From contig CAYMKL010000019.1 in the NCBI GenBank assembly GCA_964390805.1, positions 9,352 to 73,351 of the forward strand: a stretch of DNA of 64,000 nucleotides. The letters are read 5' to 3'. Position 1 is the stretch's first letter; each line of letters begins with the position of its first letter. The position numbers and the translations under genes were made by a program. Shown one piece after another: positions 51,981 through 60,025 of this stretch. Source of the DNA: CAYMKL01 sp964390805. GTDB lineage: Bacteria > Chloroflexota > Anaerolineae > VGOG01. The notes under the pieces were generated by a model. It worked only from the letters and a program-made list of their open reading frames with translations. It made no database searches and was not told the DNA's origin.

Positions 51981-52844
51981 CTACTCCTTCTTCCTCACCA
52001 ACGGCAACGTCGCACACCGAAACGCCCCACCCCGTTTCGTCGTCTCGCTATACCCCAACTCGAAAACCTGGATGCCACGGTCACGCAGCAAGGCATTGAC
52101 CCGGCTATTGCGCCTATCGGAAACGACCTTCTCTGGGGAGAGAGCAAGGACGTTGGTGCAAAGGATTCCCTGCTCTTCTTCAGTGATCTCAACAACGGAA
52201 TACCGTTCCCTGAGCAAAGTCAAAGGCGGATCAACGAAGGCGGGGGGGTAAATCACAGCGATATCAGGCGGAGCGAGGTTGAAGACAGCATCAAGGTGCA
52301 CGAAAGGCTCACGCAGACGCATGGAGACGATCTGCCGCGATGGATTGAAGTTCTGGCGGATGAACTCAACTCCCAGTGTGTCCGTCCTCTGGCTCACGCC
52401 TGCGAAAATGACGTCATTATCGAGGATGACGTCGCCCCCCTCCAGGAACCCACCTTCGAAACCTTTCTTTGCCACCACGATGCGGCTATTCAATCGAGCC
52501 AGAATTTGCTCAATCCCTGCGGCCTCGTTCTTGCGAATCTCCTTCTTCAAGTTAGCCAGCACGAAAGTGTCGCCTATAACGACGCCGATATCTCGACACG
52601 CCGATTGAAATGGACAATCTGGCAAAGTGTGCGCCCAGTGGATACGCACATCGTTCTGCTCCAACACCTGCACCAATTTCTGCTCTTCCTGCAGTTGCAA
52701 ATCCAAGCGAGGGGGATCCTGGGCGTAGGTGGTTTCCTGGGTAGTGTTTATAGGCTCGGCCAGGCGGAAGTTGCTTACCGAGGCCATGATGACGTCTGTG
52801 AGGACATCTGTTTCAGATGTGGCATGGATGTGGATACTGGGCAT
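51981..52844 (-). CDS. DDAH/arginine deiminase-like amidinohydrolase
   Basis: The 287-residue guanidine-modifying enzyme has the pentein-fold signatures HWAHTLPDCPFQSACRDIGVV, GGFLEGGDVILDN, the His in REPFVHLDAVFNLAPP and the catalytic Cys in GGAFRCATLPLVRKK at the C-terminus. It probably hydrolyses dimethylarginine, arginine or a similar guanidine; the exact substrate is open. I prefer ATG 52844 (MPSIHIHATSETDV) to the ATG four codons upstream. It lies upstream of the kinase gene on the same strand, with a 171-base gap. Confidence 0.87.
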   Translation of the reverse strand: MPSIHIHATSETDVLTDVIMASVSNFRLAEPINTTQETTYAQDPPRLDLQLQEEQKLVQVLEQNDVRIHWAHTLPDCPFQSACRDIGVVIGDTFVLANLKKEIRKNEAAGIEQILARLNSRIVVAKKGFEGGFLEGGDVILDNDVIFAGVSQRTDTLGVEFIRQNFNPSRQIVSMRLREPFVHLDAVFNLAPPDIAVIYPPAFVDPPLTLLRERYSVVEITEEEQGILCTNVLALSPEKVVSDRRNSRVNALLRDRGIQVFELGYSETTKRGGAFRCATLPLVRKKE

Positions 52845-53364
52845 CGTTTTCCTCAACGTCGTTGCAGTTCAGCCTCGAAAAACAAAAGTGCCCGAAGGAC
52901 AGCATGACACCTTCGCGCACTCTTTTCTGGTTCAACCGTATTTCGCCGTAGTTCCCCAGAGCCACCGGTGTGTCGTTCATTCGCGTGATATTTTGGGATC
53001 CCAAGACGACACGTTGCCTTTTTAGGAAACAGCCTATACACAAGGGAGATAACTATGGAAGAGCACGTTATCGCCCTGTGCGGCCAGTCCGTCTCGGAAT
53101 AGGTCCGCCTTGCAGCATATCGGTGGGCTTTGACAGAGATGGTCATTGAAAGCCGCTCCGTAGCCTGGAAGAGAACACTGTCCCACAGAGAGAATCAGAA
53201 CATGCGTTCTGCTTATGTTGACATACCCCCTCACAATTATACACAAAACTCCCATATATGCAAATCGAATCAGTGGCTTTCTCCCCCTTTGTAAGGCGTG
53301 AGGCTGAGCCGTGACAAATCAAGCGCGTTCTAAACCCTCTTGAGTTAGAGAATCGCCAATGGAT
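52845..53364. other. Divergent intergenic region, no gene supported
   Basis: About 520 bases between the amidinohydrolase start and the repeat array hold only short shadow frames. Composition becomes distinctly A/T-richer from about 53220. I see no tRNA, repeat or clear promoter here, although the promoter of the minus-strand amidinohydrolase must lie in it. Confidence 0.5.
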
Positions 53365-53532
53365 TAAGGGTTTCCTTTATTATACCCCCTACAGATTAAG
53401 GATTTTCGGAAGCTCGACTAAGGATTTCCCTTATTGTATCGCGTTCAGATTAAGGATTTTCGGAAGTCCAGACTAAGGATTTCCCTTAATGTTTCTCACT
53501 CAGATTAAGGATATTCGTAACCCAAATTCAGG
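53365..53532. repeat. Seven-site phased TAAGGATTT repeat array
   Basis: Cores TAAGG occur at 53365, 53397, 53419, 53451, 53474 and 53506, with a variant TCAGG at 53528. The spacings are 32, 22, 32, 23, 32 and 22 bases. Two flavours alternate: GATTAAGGATTTTCGGAAG and the partly palindromic GACTAAGGATTTCCCTTA. The array ends 11 bases before a -35 box. Spacings near three and two helical turns place most sites on one face of the DNA, as expected for an operator or iteron array. Confidence 0.85.
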
Positions 53533-53542
53533 ATTTTGCCCA

Positions 53543-53570
53543 TTGAATATTCGCAATATTATGTTATAAT
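53543..53570 (+). promoter_or_regulatory. Promoter downstream of the phased repeats
   Basis: TTGAAT (53543-53548) and TATAAT (53565-53570, perfect) are 16 bases apart in an A/T-rich stretch. The transcript would start near 53577 and run into the lipoprotein gene. The adjoining repeat array makes regulated transcription likely. Confidence 0.65.
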
Positions 53571-53639
53571 ATAGTAATGGGAGACACAGTGCTTGATCCA
53601 TCTTTGCCTGATGAGTCATCCGGAAGGACAAGTGGACCA

Positions 53640-54386
53640 ATGACAAAGATTGTCTCTTTGCTTCTGTCTTGCTTCCTTTCGCTGGCCGTCATTGCTTGCA
53701 ATAGGTCAACACCGACGCCCCCAGCACAATCGCCGAAATCTGACGTTGAGTCCATCAGGGAGTACGCTTGTGAGTTAGTCAACTACATCAAGGAATTCCA
53801 GTCTGATGTAGACCAAGTTGCAGCGACAGATAGTAGGAGTGAAGCGGCAGATACCTGTCGGGACATCGAACTAGACTATTGCAGGCTGAAGGAGGAGCAA
53901 TTCCCCTCTGAACTCAAACCCGCTCAGGAATACGCGGTAGGGGAGATCAACCAGTACCTTCATGATGATGACGGGGCTTGGATCTGGGCGGCTATCGAAG
54001 AGAAGGACGACGAATTCAGGAAGCAGCTCAAGAAGGGTATCGCCGACGATGTGTGGAAAATCAGAGACAAGGCTGAGGAGTTGGTCGAGTTCATTGACAG
54101 GCTTTATGAATTCGTTACCGCCTTTGAAGAAATGTCTCAATGGGACGCGGAGTTGGTTAGTGATGAGGAGTGTGACTATCACGAATTCCAAGATATGTCC
54201 TGTCCATCCCGACTTCAGGGGGCAAAGGACTACGTGCTAGGAGGAGCACGTGAGTATTTGGATAAGGTTTGGGATTATTGCAGAGCCAGCGAGACAGGGG
54301 ACGAGGTAAGAGCGCGATTCAAGGAGGATGTCTTCGGATGGGATGGAATGCCGTCACCTAAATGTACAGTTACCCCTACTCCTTGA
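53640..54386 (+). CDS. Small acidic lipoprotein of unknown function
   Basis: The 248-residue protein has a lipoprotein signal (KIVSLLLSCFLSLAVIAC, lipobox VIAC, Cys20) followed by a Pro/Ser/Thr linker. The body is helical and acidic, with two related segments each containing a YxxE/A-LVxxIxxF pattern and paired cysteines (ADTCRDIELDYCRLKEEQF and VSDEECDYHEFQDMSCPSRL). This suggests an internal duplication. I choose ATG 53640 because the signal peptide begins there; the frame opens at ATG 53577, which coincides with the expected transcription start. No family recognised. Confidence 0.65.
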   Translation: MTKIVSLLLSCFLSLAVIACNRSTPTPPAQSPKSDVESIREYACELVNYIKEFQSDVDQVAATDSRSEAADTCRDIELDYCRLKEEQFPSELKPAQEYAVGEINQYLHDDDGAWIWAAIEEKDDEFRKQLKKGIADDVWKIRDKAEELVEFIDRLYEFVTAFEEMSQWDAELVSDEECDYHEFQDMSCPSRLQGAKDYVLGGAREYLDKVWDYCRASETGDEVRARFKEDVFGWDGMPSPKCTVTPTP

Positions 54387-54389
54387 ACG

Positions 54390-54567
54390 ATGCGATGGGA
54401 CATCAACGTGCGCATGAGCACCGTCATCGGCTTCATCTCTCCAGCAGTGGATCAACCTGCTGCAGTACCGCCAGGCCGGTGTGGCCGTGCTGGCCATCGC
54501 CATTGTGGTAGCCACTCTGGACTATGTTAGCGCACGGGTGCGGGAGAAGATTGTGTCGGAGACCTGA
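54390..54567 (+). pseudogene. Broken 3' fragment of a phnE-type permease gene
   Basis: Frame 1 from 54393 reads RWDINVRMSTVIGF, the same as the conserved end region of the permease at 37336-39204. About ten codons (the Gly-rich loop) are then missing, and a second frame from about 54441 reads QQWINLLQYRQAGVAVLAIAI and continues to SARVREKIVSET before a stop at 54565. It is diverged from the intact copy, so it is a relic of another transporter, not a recent duplication. Confidence 0.85.
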
Positions 54568-54602
54568 TTTGCCGAAAATGGGGAGTAGAAGAGAGCGAGC
54601 GC

Positions 54603-54631
54603 TTGACATATGAGCTTTTTGCCAGTATAAT
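54603..54631 (+). promoter_or_regulatory. Full-consensus sigma-70-type promoter of the SIR2-STAND operon
   Basis: TTGACA (54603-54608) and TATAAT (54626-54631) are both perfect and 17 bases apart. The start near 54638 gives a leader of about 280 bases before the ATG at 54918. Confidence 0.85.
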
Positions 54632-54684
54632 AGCTTAGCGCGACAGGAATGATCCATCCATTTACCCAGAAATAGAGAAGCGTG

Positions 54685-54846
54685 ATGAACATTCGCGAAG
54701 ACCCTTTCGAAGCTCCTAAGGTGTACTGCGAAAGTCAGCAGAGTCAACTTGGTTGGCTTTTGTGGCTTTCTAACGGGCACCGCTGTTCGCCTAGTGCAGG
54801 CGATGGCTGGTGCCCGATTGTCTTTGGCGAGTTAGCGAGGGGTTAG
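54685..54846 (+). CDS. Possible 53-residue leader peptide
   Basis: A short frame beginning MNIREDPFEAPKVYC and ending in FGELARG lies wholly inside the leader of the SIR2-STAND gene, with GAGAAG upstream. It contains three Cys and three Trp. The strong hairpin at 54774-54816 falls inside it, so the sequence may be conserved as RNA rather than as protein. It could be a leader peptide, a modified peptide precursor or chance. Confidence 0.25.
   Translation: MNIREDPFEAPKVYCESQQSQLGWLLWLSNGHRCSPSAGDGWCPIVFGELARG
54774..54816 (+). promoter_or_regulatory. Leader hairpin of the SIR2-STAND operon
   Basis: CGGGCACC (54774-54781) pairs with GGTGCCCG (54809-54816). Inside it TCGCC (54787-54791) pairs with GGCGA (54799-54803) around loop TAGTGCA, with an internal loop of five bases on each side. 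There is no T run, so it is more likely a regulatory or stabilising structure than a terminator. Confidence 0.6.
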
Positions 54847-54917
54847 GCTCGATTAGATAAGCAAGAGGAACTTCGAGTATCCTGACGACCTTGCTATTGT
54901 CCCAGAGAGGATATATT

Positions 54918-57032
54918 ATGGCTCTCAGAGATGAAGTAAAGCAACTGATAACCGATGAATTGCTGCCCCGGATTCGTGCGGATCGCTGTATTCTCTTTGC
55001 AGGGGCTGGATTGTCCTACGAGGCTGGTTTGCCAGGTGCGAGCGATCTGGCAAAGAGACTATGGCAAGCGTTGCCGGAACAGGAGAGACCAGACCTATAT
55101 ACTCTGAGCGAGGTGGCCGAGATATACCTGAAGCACCACACCAAACAGGAACTCGTGGATTTCGTAAAGGAGACCTTGCAGCCCATTAGAGGGCAGGTTT
55201 TGGATACCACTACCTTTCGCCTGATCGCTCACATCGCACACCTCAATAGAATCATCATTACCACCAATTGGGATACCTTGTTGGAGGAAGCCATTCAAGG
55301 GGTAACGAAAGTACCTCCAGCGGTTGTCGTGAGGGATATTGACATGGGGAAAGTAGCTGGTGCCCAACACATCATCTACAAAATCCACGGCTCCTGGGAT
55401 GCACCTGGAACTTTCGTGCTAACCGAGAGGGACTATCGGCTCAGATACATGGAGCTGTTTGATCCCAAGTCGCTGATTATGGCTCAGGTACGCACTCTTG
55501 TTGCCGGCAGAGTTATCATCTATGTGGGGTATAGTCTGCGGGACGAGTATTTTGACGAACTGCTGCGGCAAATCAGATTTGCTTTAACCGATCCGCGAAC
55601 AGGAGAGTTCTTAGGCCGGACAAGTTACTTAGTCGTGCCTGAAGAGCCCGAAGAGGAAGCGAGAAGGCGCTTACGGGGGCTACGCATCAAGTGGGTCAAT
55701 GCTTCAGCGAGAGACTTCTTCCAGTTCACCTTCACCGAAACCTCCGAATTTGTCAACCGGCAGAAAGAGCTTGGGATAATACGATCACTAAAAGAACCTT
55801 ATACCGAGATATGCGGCGGTGCGGGCATTGGTAAAACGAGGCTCTTACGTGAATTGGCCTATGAGTATAAAAAAGATAACTGGTTCAATGTGTTCTACAT
55901 AGATTTGAGAAAGGGGACTTCCTTTGATCTTATCAAGGAGCAAAGCAAAGTAGGAGATATGAATGAGCTATCTCAAAGGGGTGGTCTGTTCATTGCAATG
56001 GATTCCCTCGATAGAGCAGGGGAATTTGACGATGTGAAAGAATTCATTCTGAGGGTGCACAGGCCGGAGATCTCTACTCAGCGCATCGTCTGGGCAACCA
56101 GATTTAGTATCCTTGATCAATTGTCGCCACCTGTGAAATTCCGCGCTTCTACGTATCCTCTGAGCCCTATGCTTACATCTTACGTGGCGGAGATGGTCAA
56201 AAACCATGTAGAGCTCATCGGAGGTGAGGTATGGACTCAGGCCAGATATGAGAGACTGGCCAATGAGATCATCACACTGACCGGGACCGGGCATCCGGGA
56301 CTGGTCGTGGAGGTGCTTCGCATTCTGGGCAAGGCAACGCCCCCCTTTGAGGTGGCTTATTTACAGGCAAAGCGTCCGGAAATTCTTTACGCCCTCAGGA
56401 GCAACCTTCGAAGAGAGGTTTTTGGAGAGGAGAATCCGGAAATAGAGGAGGAGTTGAAGCCAGTTACCAGGCTGATGGAGAACATTTTCTGTGCGGTGCG
56501 TGGAGTGACCCAAGGTATGATTGCCGGACTGTTCAAGGATGGTAAAGTGGCGACAGTGGATTTCCAAGATGCCGAGGGCATTTTCAAGGCATTATTGAAC
56601 ACTCACTTGTTGGACAGAGGGGCCTATCCGCTTCACAGCATTGATGCAACCGTTCGATACGTCCTGGCTTTATGCCTGCAAGAAGATAATCGCCAGCGAT
56701 TTGAAGAGATAAATGATTGGTGCATTGGCTACTTTTGGGAGGCAGTACAAAGTAGCAGGGAAGATGTGCAGCGCGCCTATGTCCGGGAGTGGCTCTTCCA
56801 TCACATGACGCGACTAGATGCGGAGACGAGCGCACAAGCAAGATTGGACTTGCTGAAGGATGATTTAAGGCAGATTACGCTACGAAGCGCAATGGGAGAG
56901 AGAGCAAAGGAGACGCTCATCAGAGAGACGACTGGTGATGAGGAACTAAAGAGTTTACTAGTGAAGCACCTGGAAGTCGAACTACTCTCGCTATTACTCC
57001 AGGAGCTTACCAAGCTTACGGTACAGGGCTAG
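54918..57032 (+). CDS. SIR2-STAND ATPase, Avs5-like defence candidate
   Basis: The 704-residue protein has an N-terminal SIR2_2 domain (about 1-250) with NAD-pocket motifs FAGAGLS (27-33), TTNWD (115-119) and KIHGS (155-159, catalytic His157). A STAND-type ATPase follows with P-loop GGAGIGKT (300-307) and a likely Walker B GGLFIAMDSLDRA, then an alpha-helical C-terminal part. SIR2 domains in defence proteins hydrolyse NAD+ to stop infected cells; SIR2-STAND fusions are known as Avs5-type proteins. No TPR or other sensor repeat is obvious at the end, and the next gene supplies TPRs. I choose ATG 54918 (MALRDEVKQL) with GAGAGG upstream. Confidence 0.88.
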   Translation: MALRDEVKQLITDELLPRIRADRCILFAGAGLSYEAGLPGASDLAKRLWQALPEQERPDLYTLSEVAEIYLKHHTKQELVDFVKETLQPIRGQVLDTTTFRLIAHIAHLNRIIITTNWDTLLEEAIQGVTKVPPAVVVRDIDMGKVAGAQHIIYKIHGSWDAPGTFVLTERDYRLRYMELFDPKSLIMAQVRTLVAGRVIIYVGYSLRDEYFDELLRQIRFALTDPRTGEFLGRTSYLVVPEEPEEEARRRLRGLRIKWVNASARDFFQFTFTETSEFVNRQKELGIIRSLKEPYTEICGGAGIGKTRLLRELAYEYKKDNWFNVFYIDLRKGTSFDLIKEQSKVGDMNELSQRGGLFIAMDSLDRAGEFDDVKEFILRVHRPEISTQRIVWATRFSILDQLSPPVKFRASTYPLSPMLTSYVAEMVKNHVELIGGEVWTQARYERLANEIITLTGTGHPGLVVEVLRILGKATPPFEVAYLQAKRPEILYALRSNLRREVFGEENPEIEEELKPVTRLMENIFCAVRGVTQGMIAGLFKDGKVATVDFQDAEGIFKALLNTHLLDRGAYPLHSIDATVRYVLALCLQEDNRQRFEEINDWCIGYFWEAVQSSREDVQRAYVREWLFHHMTRLDAETSAQARLDLLKDDLRQITLRSAMGERAKETLIRETTGDEELKSLLVKHLEVELLSLLLQELTKLTVQG

Positions 57033-57043
57033 GAGGGAGAACC

Positions 57044-60022
57044 ATGGAGGAACTACTCAGCAGACGTTTGTCGGTCTTCATTGGTAGGAGCATGGAGCGG
57101 TCGCTCATCTCCAAGACAGTTGTCGGGGATGGGCGCCCAGTAGTGCTCATCATGGGGGGAGCGGGCATAGGCAAGACCTGCCTTCTAGAGGAAGTCGAGC
57201 GTATCGTAGAGGAAATCAATGGCAAAAGAGGAAACATCCTGTGCCTTCCCATCCTCGATTTCTATGATACATCCATACACTCCGAGAGCGCCATTGAAGA
57301 GGCCATCTATAGAAACCTGGTAGAACGGGGGATAGATCACGCCTTCGATGAATTCGGGGAGAAGCTCGTCGAGTATCGTGAGGGACAGATTTCAGAAGAG
57401 CAACTGTGGGAAGCATTCAAAGCAGGATATGACGAGATTTGTCACGACCGGCGTATCGTGCTTCGTTTCGATACTGCCGAGATTCTAGAATACGAACAGG
57501 ATGACCCGCAGGTGTTGGAAGATTGCGACGTAAGCGGCTTAGGGGCGCCATCTTTGGGGTGGCTAGCAGAAAAAGCTCGCCAGTTGCAAAACACGGCGGT
57601 CATAATTGCCAGTCGTCCCAATGAAGAGTTGCGCAAGCGTCTCGGAGATGCATACGGAACCGATTTGGAACTGGTCAAACTTGAGGAACTGACCCTGGAA
57701 GAGGTGCAGAGTTATTTCCAGGAGGCTGGCGACTTCGGCCGACAAGTGCTCACTAGCTCGCCAGAAATGGTGGAGAAAATCTGGCTTCTCTCTGGAGGGC
57801 GACCTATTTTTGTGTCTCTGTCACTGGACTGGTTACAGCGAGGGATGTGGGACGAGAAAGTATACGCTGTTGACGTAGCAACACTTCGAAGGATGCAAGA
57901 ACAGGGGGGTGAGGAATGGGAAGAGACAAAACGCAGCTTTAGGATCGCCTTGGTTCAGAAGTTTCGAGAAATTGACTCATCATTGGACAAAGCTGCTTAT
58001 TATGCTGCTCGGGCACGTAAGGGATACAACGCCGGACTTCTGGCTCGGATGATGGGGGTTTCAGACGAAGAGGCTAGAGAGTTAGTGTCGCAGCTCATGG
58101 GCCTTTCTTTTGTCAAGCAACCGCACATGTTGCCAACATGGCGAGAAGCATGGTTTTTCTTGCATGATGAGATGTACGACCTCATGGAGAATTATGTGTG
58201 GCAAGCCACCTGGCCTGCGTATCAGAAACAGGAGCGTGTAGCCAGGGAGATCATTGGCTGTTACGACGATGAAATACAAGAGGTTGAGGAAGAAGTAAGG
58301 AAGGCAAGGACAGAGAGACTGCGAAGTGATTTGCAATATCGGCGACGCGTCCTACTGACCGAGCGGCTATACTATCAATTCGATCTTGACCCACGGCAGG
58401 GACTCGCGGATTATGACTGTCTGGATACACGGGCTTGCAGTGAGCGCGCTCTGGAGTGGGACAATCTTCTGCGTATAGAAGCGCTACGCTTTGCTCGCCA
58501 ACGAGCTGAACGAGCGCTCTACGGTGGTTGGGTTACAATCCAGAATGGAAAACCCAAGATCGCCGATTGGGTCAACATGGATTGCCGAGCACGTTGGGTG
58601 CATAGATACGTAGCTCGTGATGAACATGAGAAAGCAATCAAGGTAGCTAGTAAACTTCTGGAGAAATACCCATGGCCAAGCAAGCTCTGGAAGGCCAGAC
58701 TGCTGGTATCCAGAGCAGCAGCGGAGGAGAGATTGGGGCGTCTTGATGAAACAGAAAGTGACACCACGAGGGCATTGAAACTACTGGACACGTTGATACC
58801 GGATGAATTCGATGAGTGGATGGTGAATCACTACAAGGCAACGGCTCATATATACAAAGGGCTTAGGGCACGTACCTTGGGGGAGTTGGACAAGGCAGGG
58901 ATGGCGTATGACGAAGCGGCCAAATTATACAAGCAAAACCTTTACCAGCCAGGAGAAGCGCGGGCTCTCAACAATCGGGCGTATGTACTGGCCCGACAAG
59001 GCAGGCTCAAGGAAGCTTTGGAGGATTGTGAAAAAGCTCTGCAGATCAGGCGGGAGACAGGCGATGAATACGGTGTGGCTCTTGGTCTGAATACACTAGG
59101 TATCATCAAGAAAATGGAAAAGGATTTCCGGAGAGCTTGGACGGAAAGCATGAAGGCTCTCAGACTTTTTCAGAGGCGGCGAGATGAAGTCGGTATTGCC
59201 TTAGCCAATATCAACTTAGGGTGGGCGTATCGGCGTTGGGGTTTGAGTGATACTAGGAGGACTCCAGCAGGGATAGAGAGGTACTTTGAACTCTCTGAGA
59301 AATCTCTTGCTCAGGCAAGGGAGAAGGAGGACAAGCTTGAACCCTATTATCAATTAGAAATCCATAACGAACTAGGATGTACCTACAAAGATTGGGCCAA
59401 TTTCCTCGCTTTATATGGGGCTGAAGTGGTACGGTACCGTGAATTACTGGAGAAAGCCAACGAACAGTTCAGCATGGCTGATGACCTCGCCACTAGAAAG
59501 AGTTTGATATTCGAGAAAGCTGATAACTTGGAAGATTGGGCCTGGGTTTTCCACCTTAGATACGCTTATCGGGACCGAATGGGGGAAAAGAACCCTCAAG
59601 CTCTTCTCCAGAAGACAGAGGATAAGCTAAACGAAGTGGAGAAAACCTTGAAGGATTTCAAAGGAAAGGTAGAGCCAGGTCTAGAAGCCCACCTTTTGCT
59701 GGGCAAAGTCTGTTATCAACGTGCTCTCCTTCTTGCGAAATTTGGTGAGGCGAAGGAGCAGGAAGAAGCCGCCAGGAATTACGCCTTAGCGGCAACATAT
59801 TTGGAAACCTATTCGGAGGAAGCAAAGGAGTTAGAACATTTGCAGCTCAGCATTGAGAGCTGGCTAAGTGAATTCTCCGAAAGAGATGAGGTGGGTCATC
59901 TGGCTAAAGCAATGAGAGAGGTGTTGGGCGAGAGAGCGCGGGAAGGATGGAAGTATAGAATATTACAGGGATGGCTCGACGATGTGATTCTGGCAGCCCC
60001 GGCATTTGGCTTGGGGAGGTGA
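57044..60022 (+). CDS. STAND ATPase with TPR repeats
   Basis: The 992-residue protein begins with a STAND/AAA ATPase: P-loop MGGAGIGKT (37-45), a likely Walker B RIVLRFDTAEIL near 140 and IIASRPNEELRKRL as sensor region. A winged-helix-like segment follows, and from about 530 helical repeats, clearly TPR in SRAAAEERLGRLDETESDT, NNRAYVLARQGRLKEALED and LGIIKKMEKDFRRAWTESM. No effector domain is seen, so it probably acts as sensor or switch for a partner such as the SIR2-STAND protein encoded 11 bases upstream. GGAGGGAGAACC precedes the ATG. The radical SAM gene follows after 3 bases. Confidence 0.88.
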   Translation: MEELLSRRLSVFIGRSMERSLISKTVVGDGRPVVLIMGGAGIGKTCLLEEVERIVEEINGKRGNILCLPILDFYDTSIHSESAIEEAIYRNLVERGIDHAFDEFGEKLVEYREGQISEEQLWEAFKAGYDEICHDRRIVLRFDTAEILEYEQDDPQVLEDCDVSGLGAPSLGWLAEKARQLQNTAVIIASRPNEELRKRLGDAYGTDLELVKLEELTLEEVQSYFQEAGDFGRQVLTSSPEMVEKIWLLSGGRPIFVSLSLDWLQRGMWDEKVYAVDVATLRRMQEQGGEEWEETKRSFRIALVQKFREIDSSLDKAAYYAARARKGYNAGLLARMMGVSDEEARELVSQLMGLSFVKQPHMLPTWREAWFFLHDEMYDLMENYVWQATWPAYQKQERVAREIIGCYDDEIQEVEEEVRKARTERLRSDLQYRRRVLLTERLYYQFDLDPRQGLADYDCLDTRACSERALEWDNLLRIEALRFARQRAERALYGGWVTIQNGKPKIADWVNMDCRARWVHRYVARDEHEKAIKVASKLLEKYPWPSKLWKARLLVSRAAAEERLGRLDETESDTTRALKLLDTLIPDEFDEWMVNHYKATAHIYKGLRARTLGELDKAGMAYDEAAKLYKQNLYQPGEARALNNRAYVLARQGRLKEALEDCEKALQIRRETGDEYGVALGLNTLGIIKKMEKDFRRAWTESMKALRLFQRRRDEVGIALANINLGWAYRRWGLSDTRRTPAGIERYFELSEKSLAQAREKEDKLEPYYQLEIHNELGCTYKDWANFLALYGAEVVRYRELLEKANEQFSMADDLATRKSLIFEKADNLEDWAWVFHLRYAYRDRMGEKNPQALLQKTEDKLNEVEKTLKDFKGKVEPGLEAHLLLGKVCYQRALLLAKFGEAKEQEEAARNYALAATYLETYSEEAKELEHLQLSIESWLSEFSERDEVGHLAKAMREVLGERAREGWKYRILQGWLDDVILAAPAFGLGR

Positions 60023-60025
60023 AAC

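Noticed and set aside
51855..52907. Open frame of 350 codons on the plus strand opposite the amidinohydrolase
   Set aside because: The minus strand encodes clear pentein-fold motifs with the catalytic Cys; the plus-strand product has no family features.
53365..53532. Possible CRISPR array with 20-30-base spacers
   Set aside because: The sequence between cores is itself repeated in a two-part unit and no cas genes are present, so these are not unique spacers.
54390..54567. A functional short permease gene
   Set aside because: The conserved glycine loop is missing and the two conserved parts are in different frames, with no start region.
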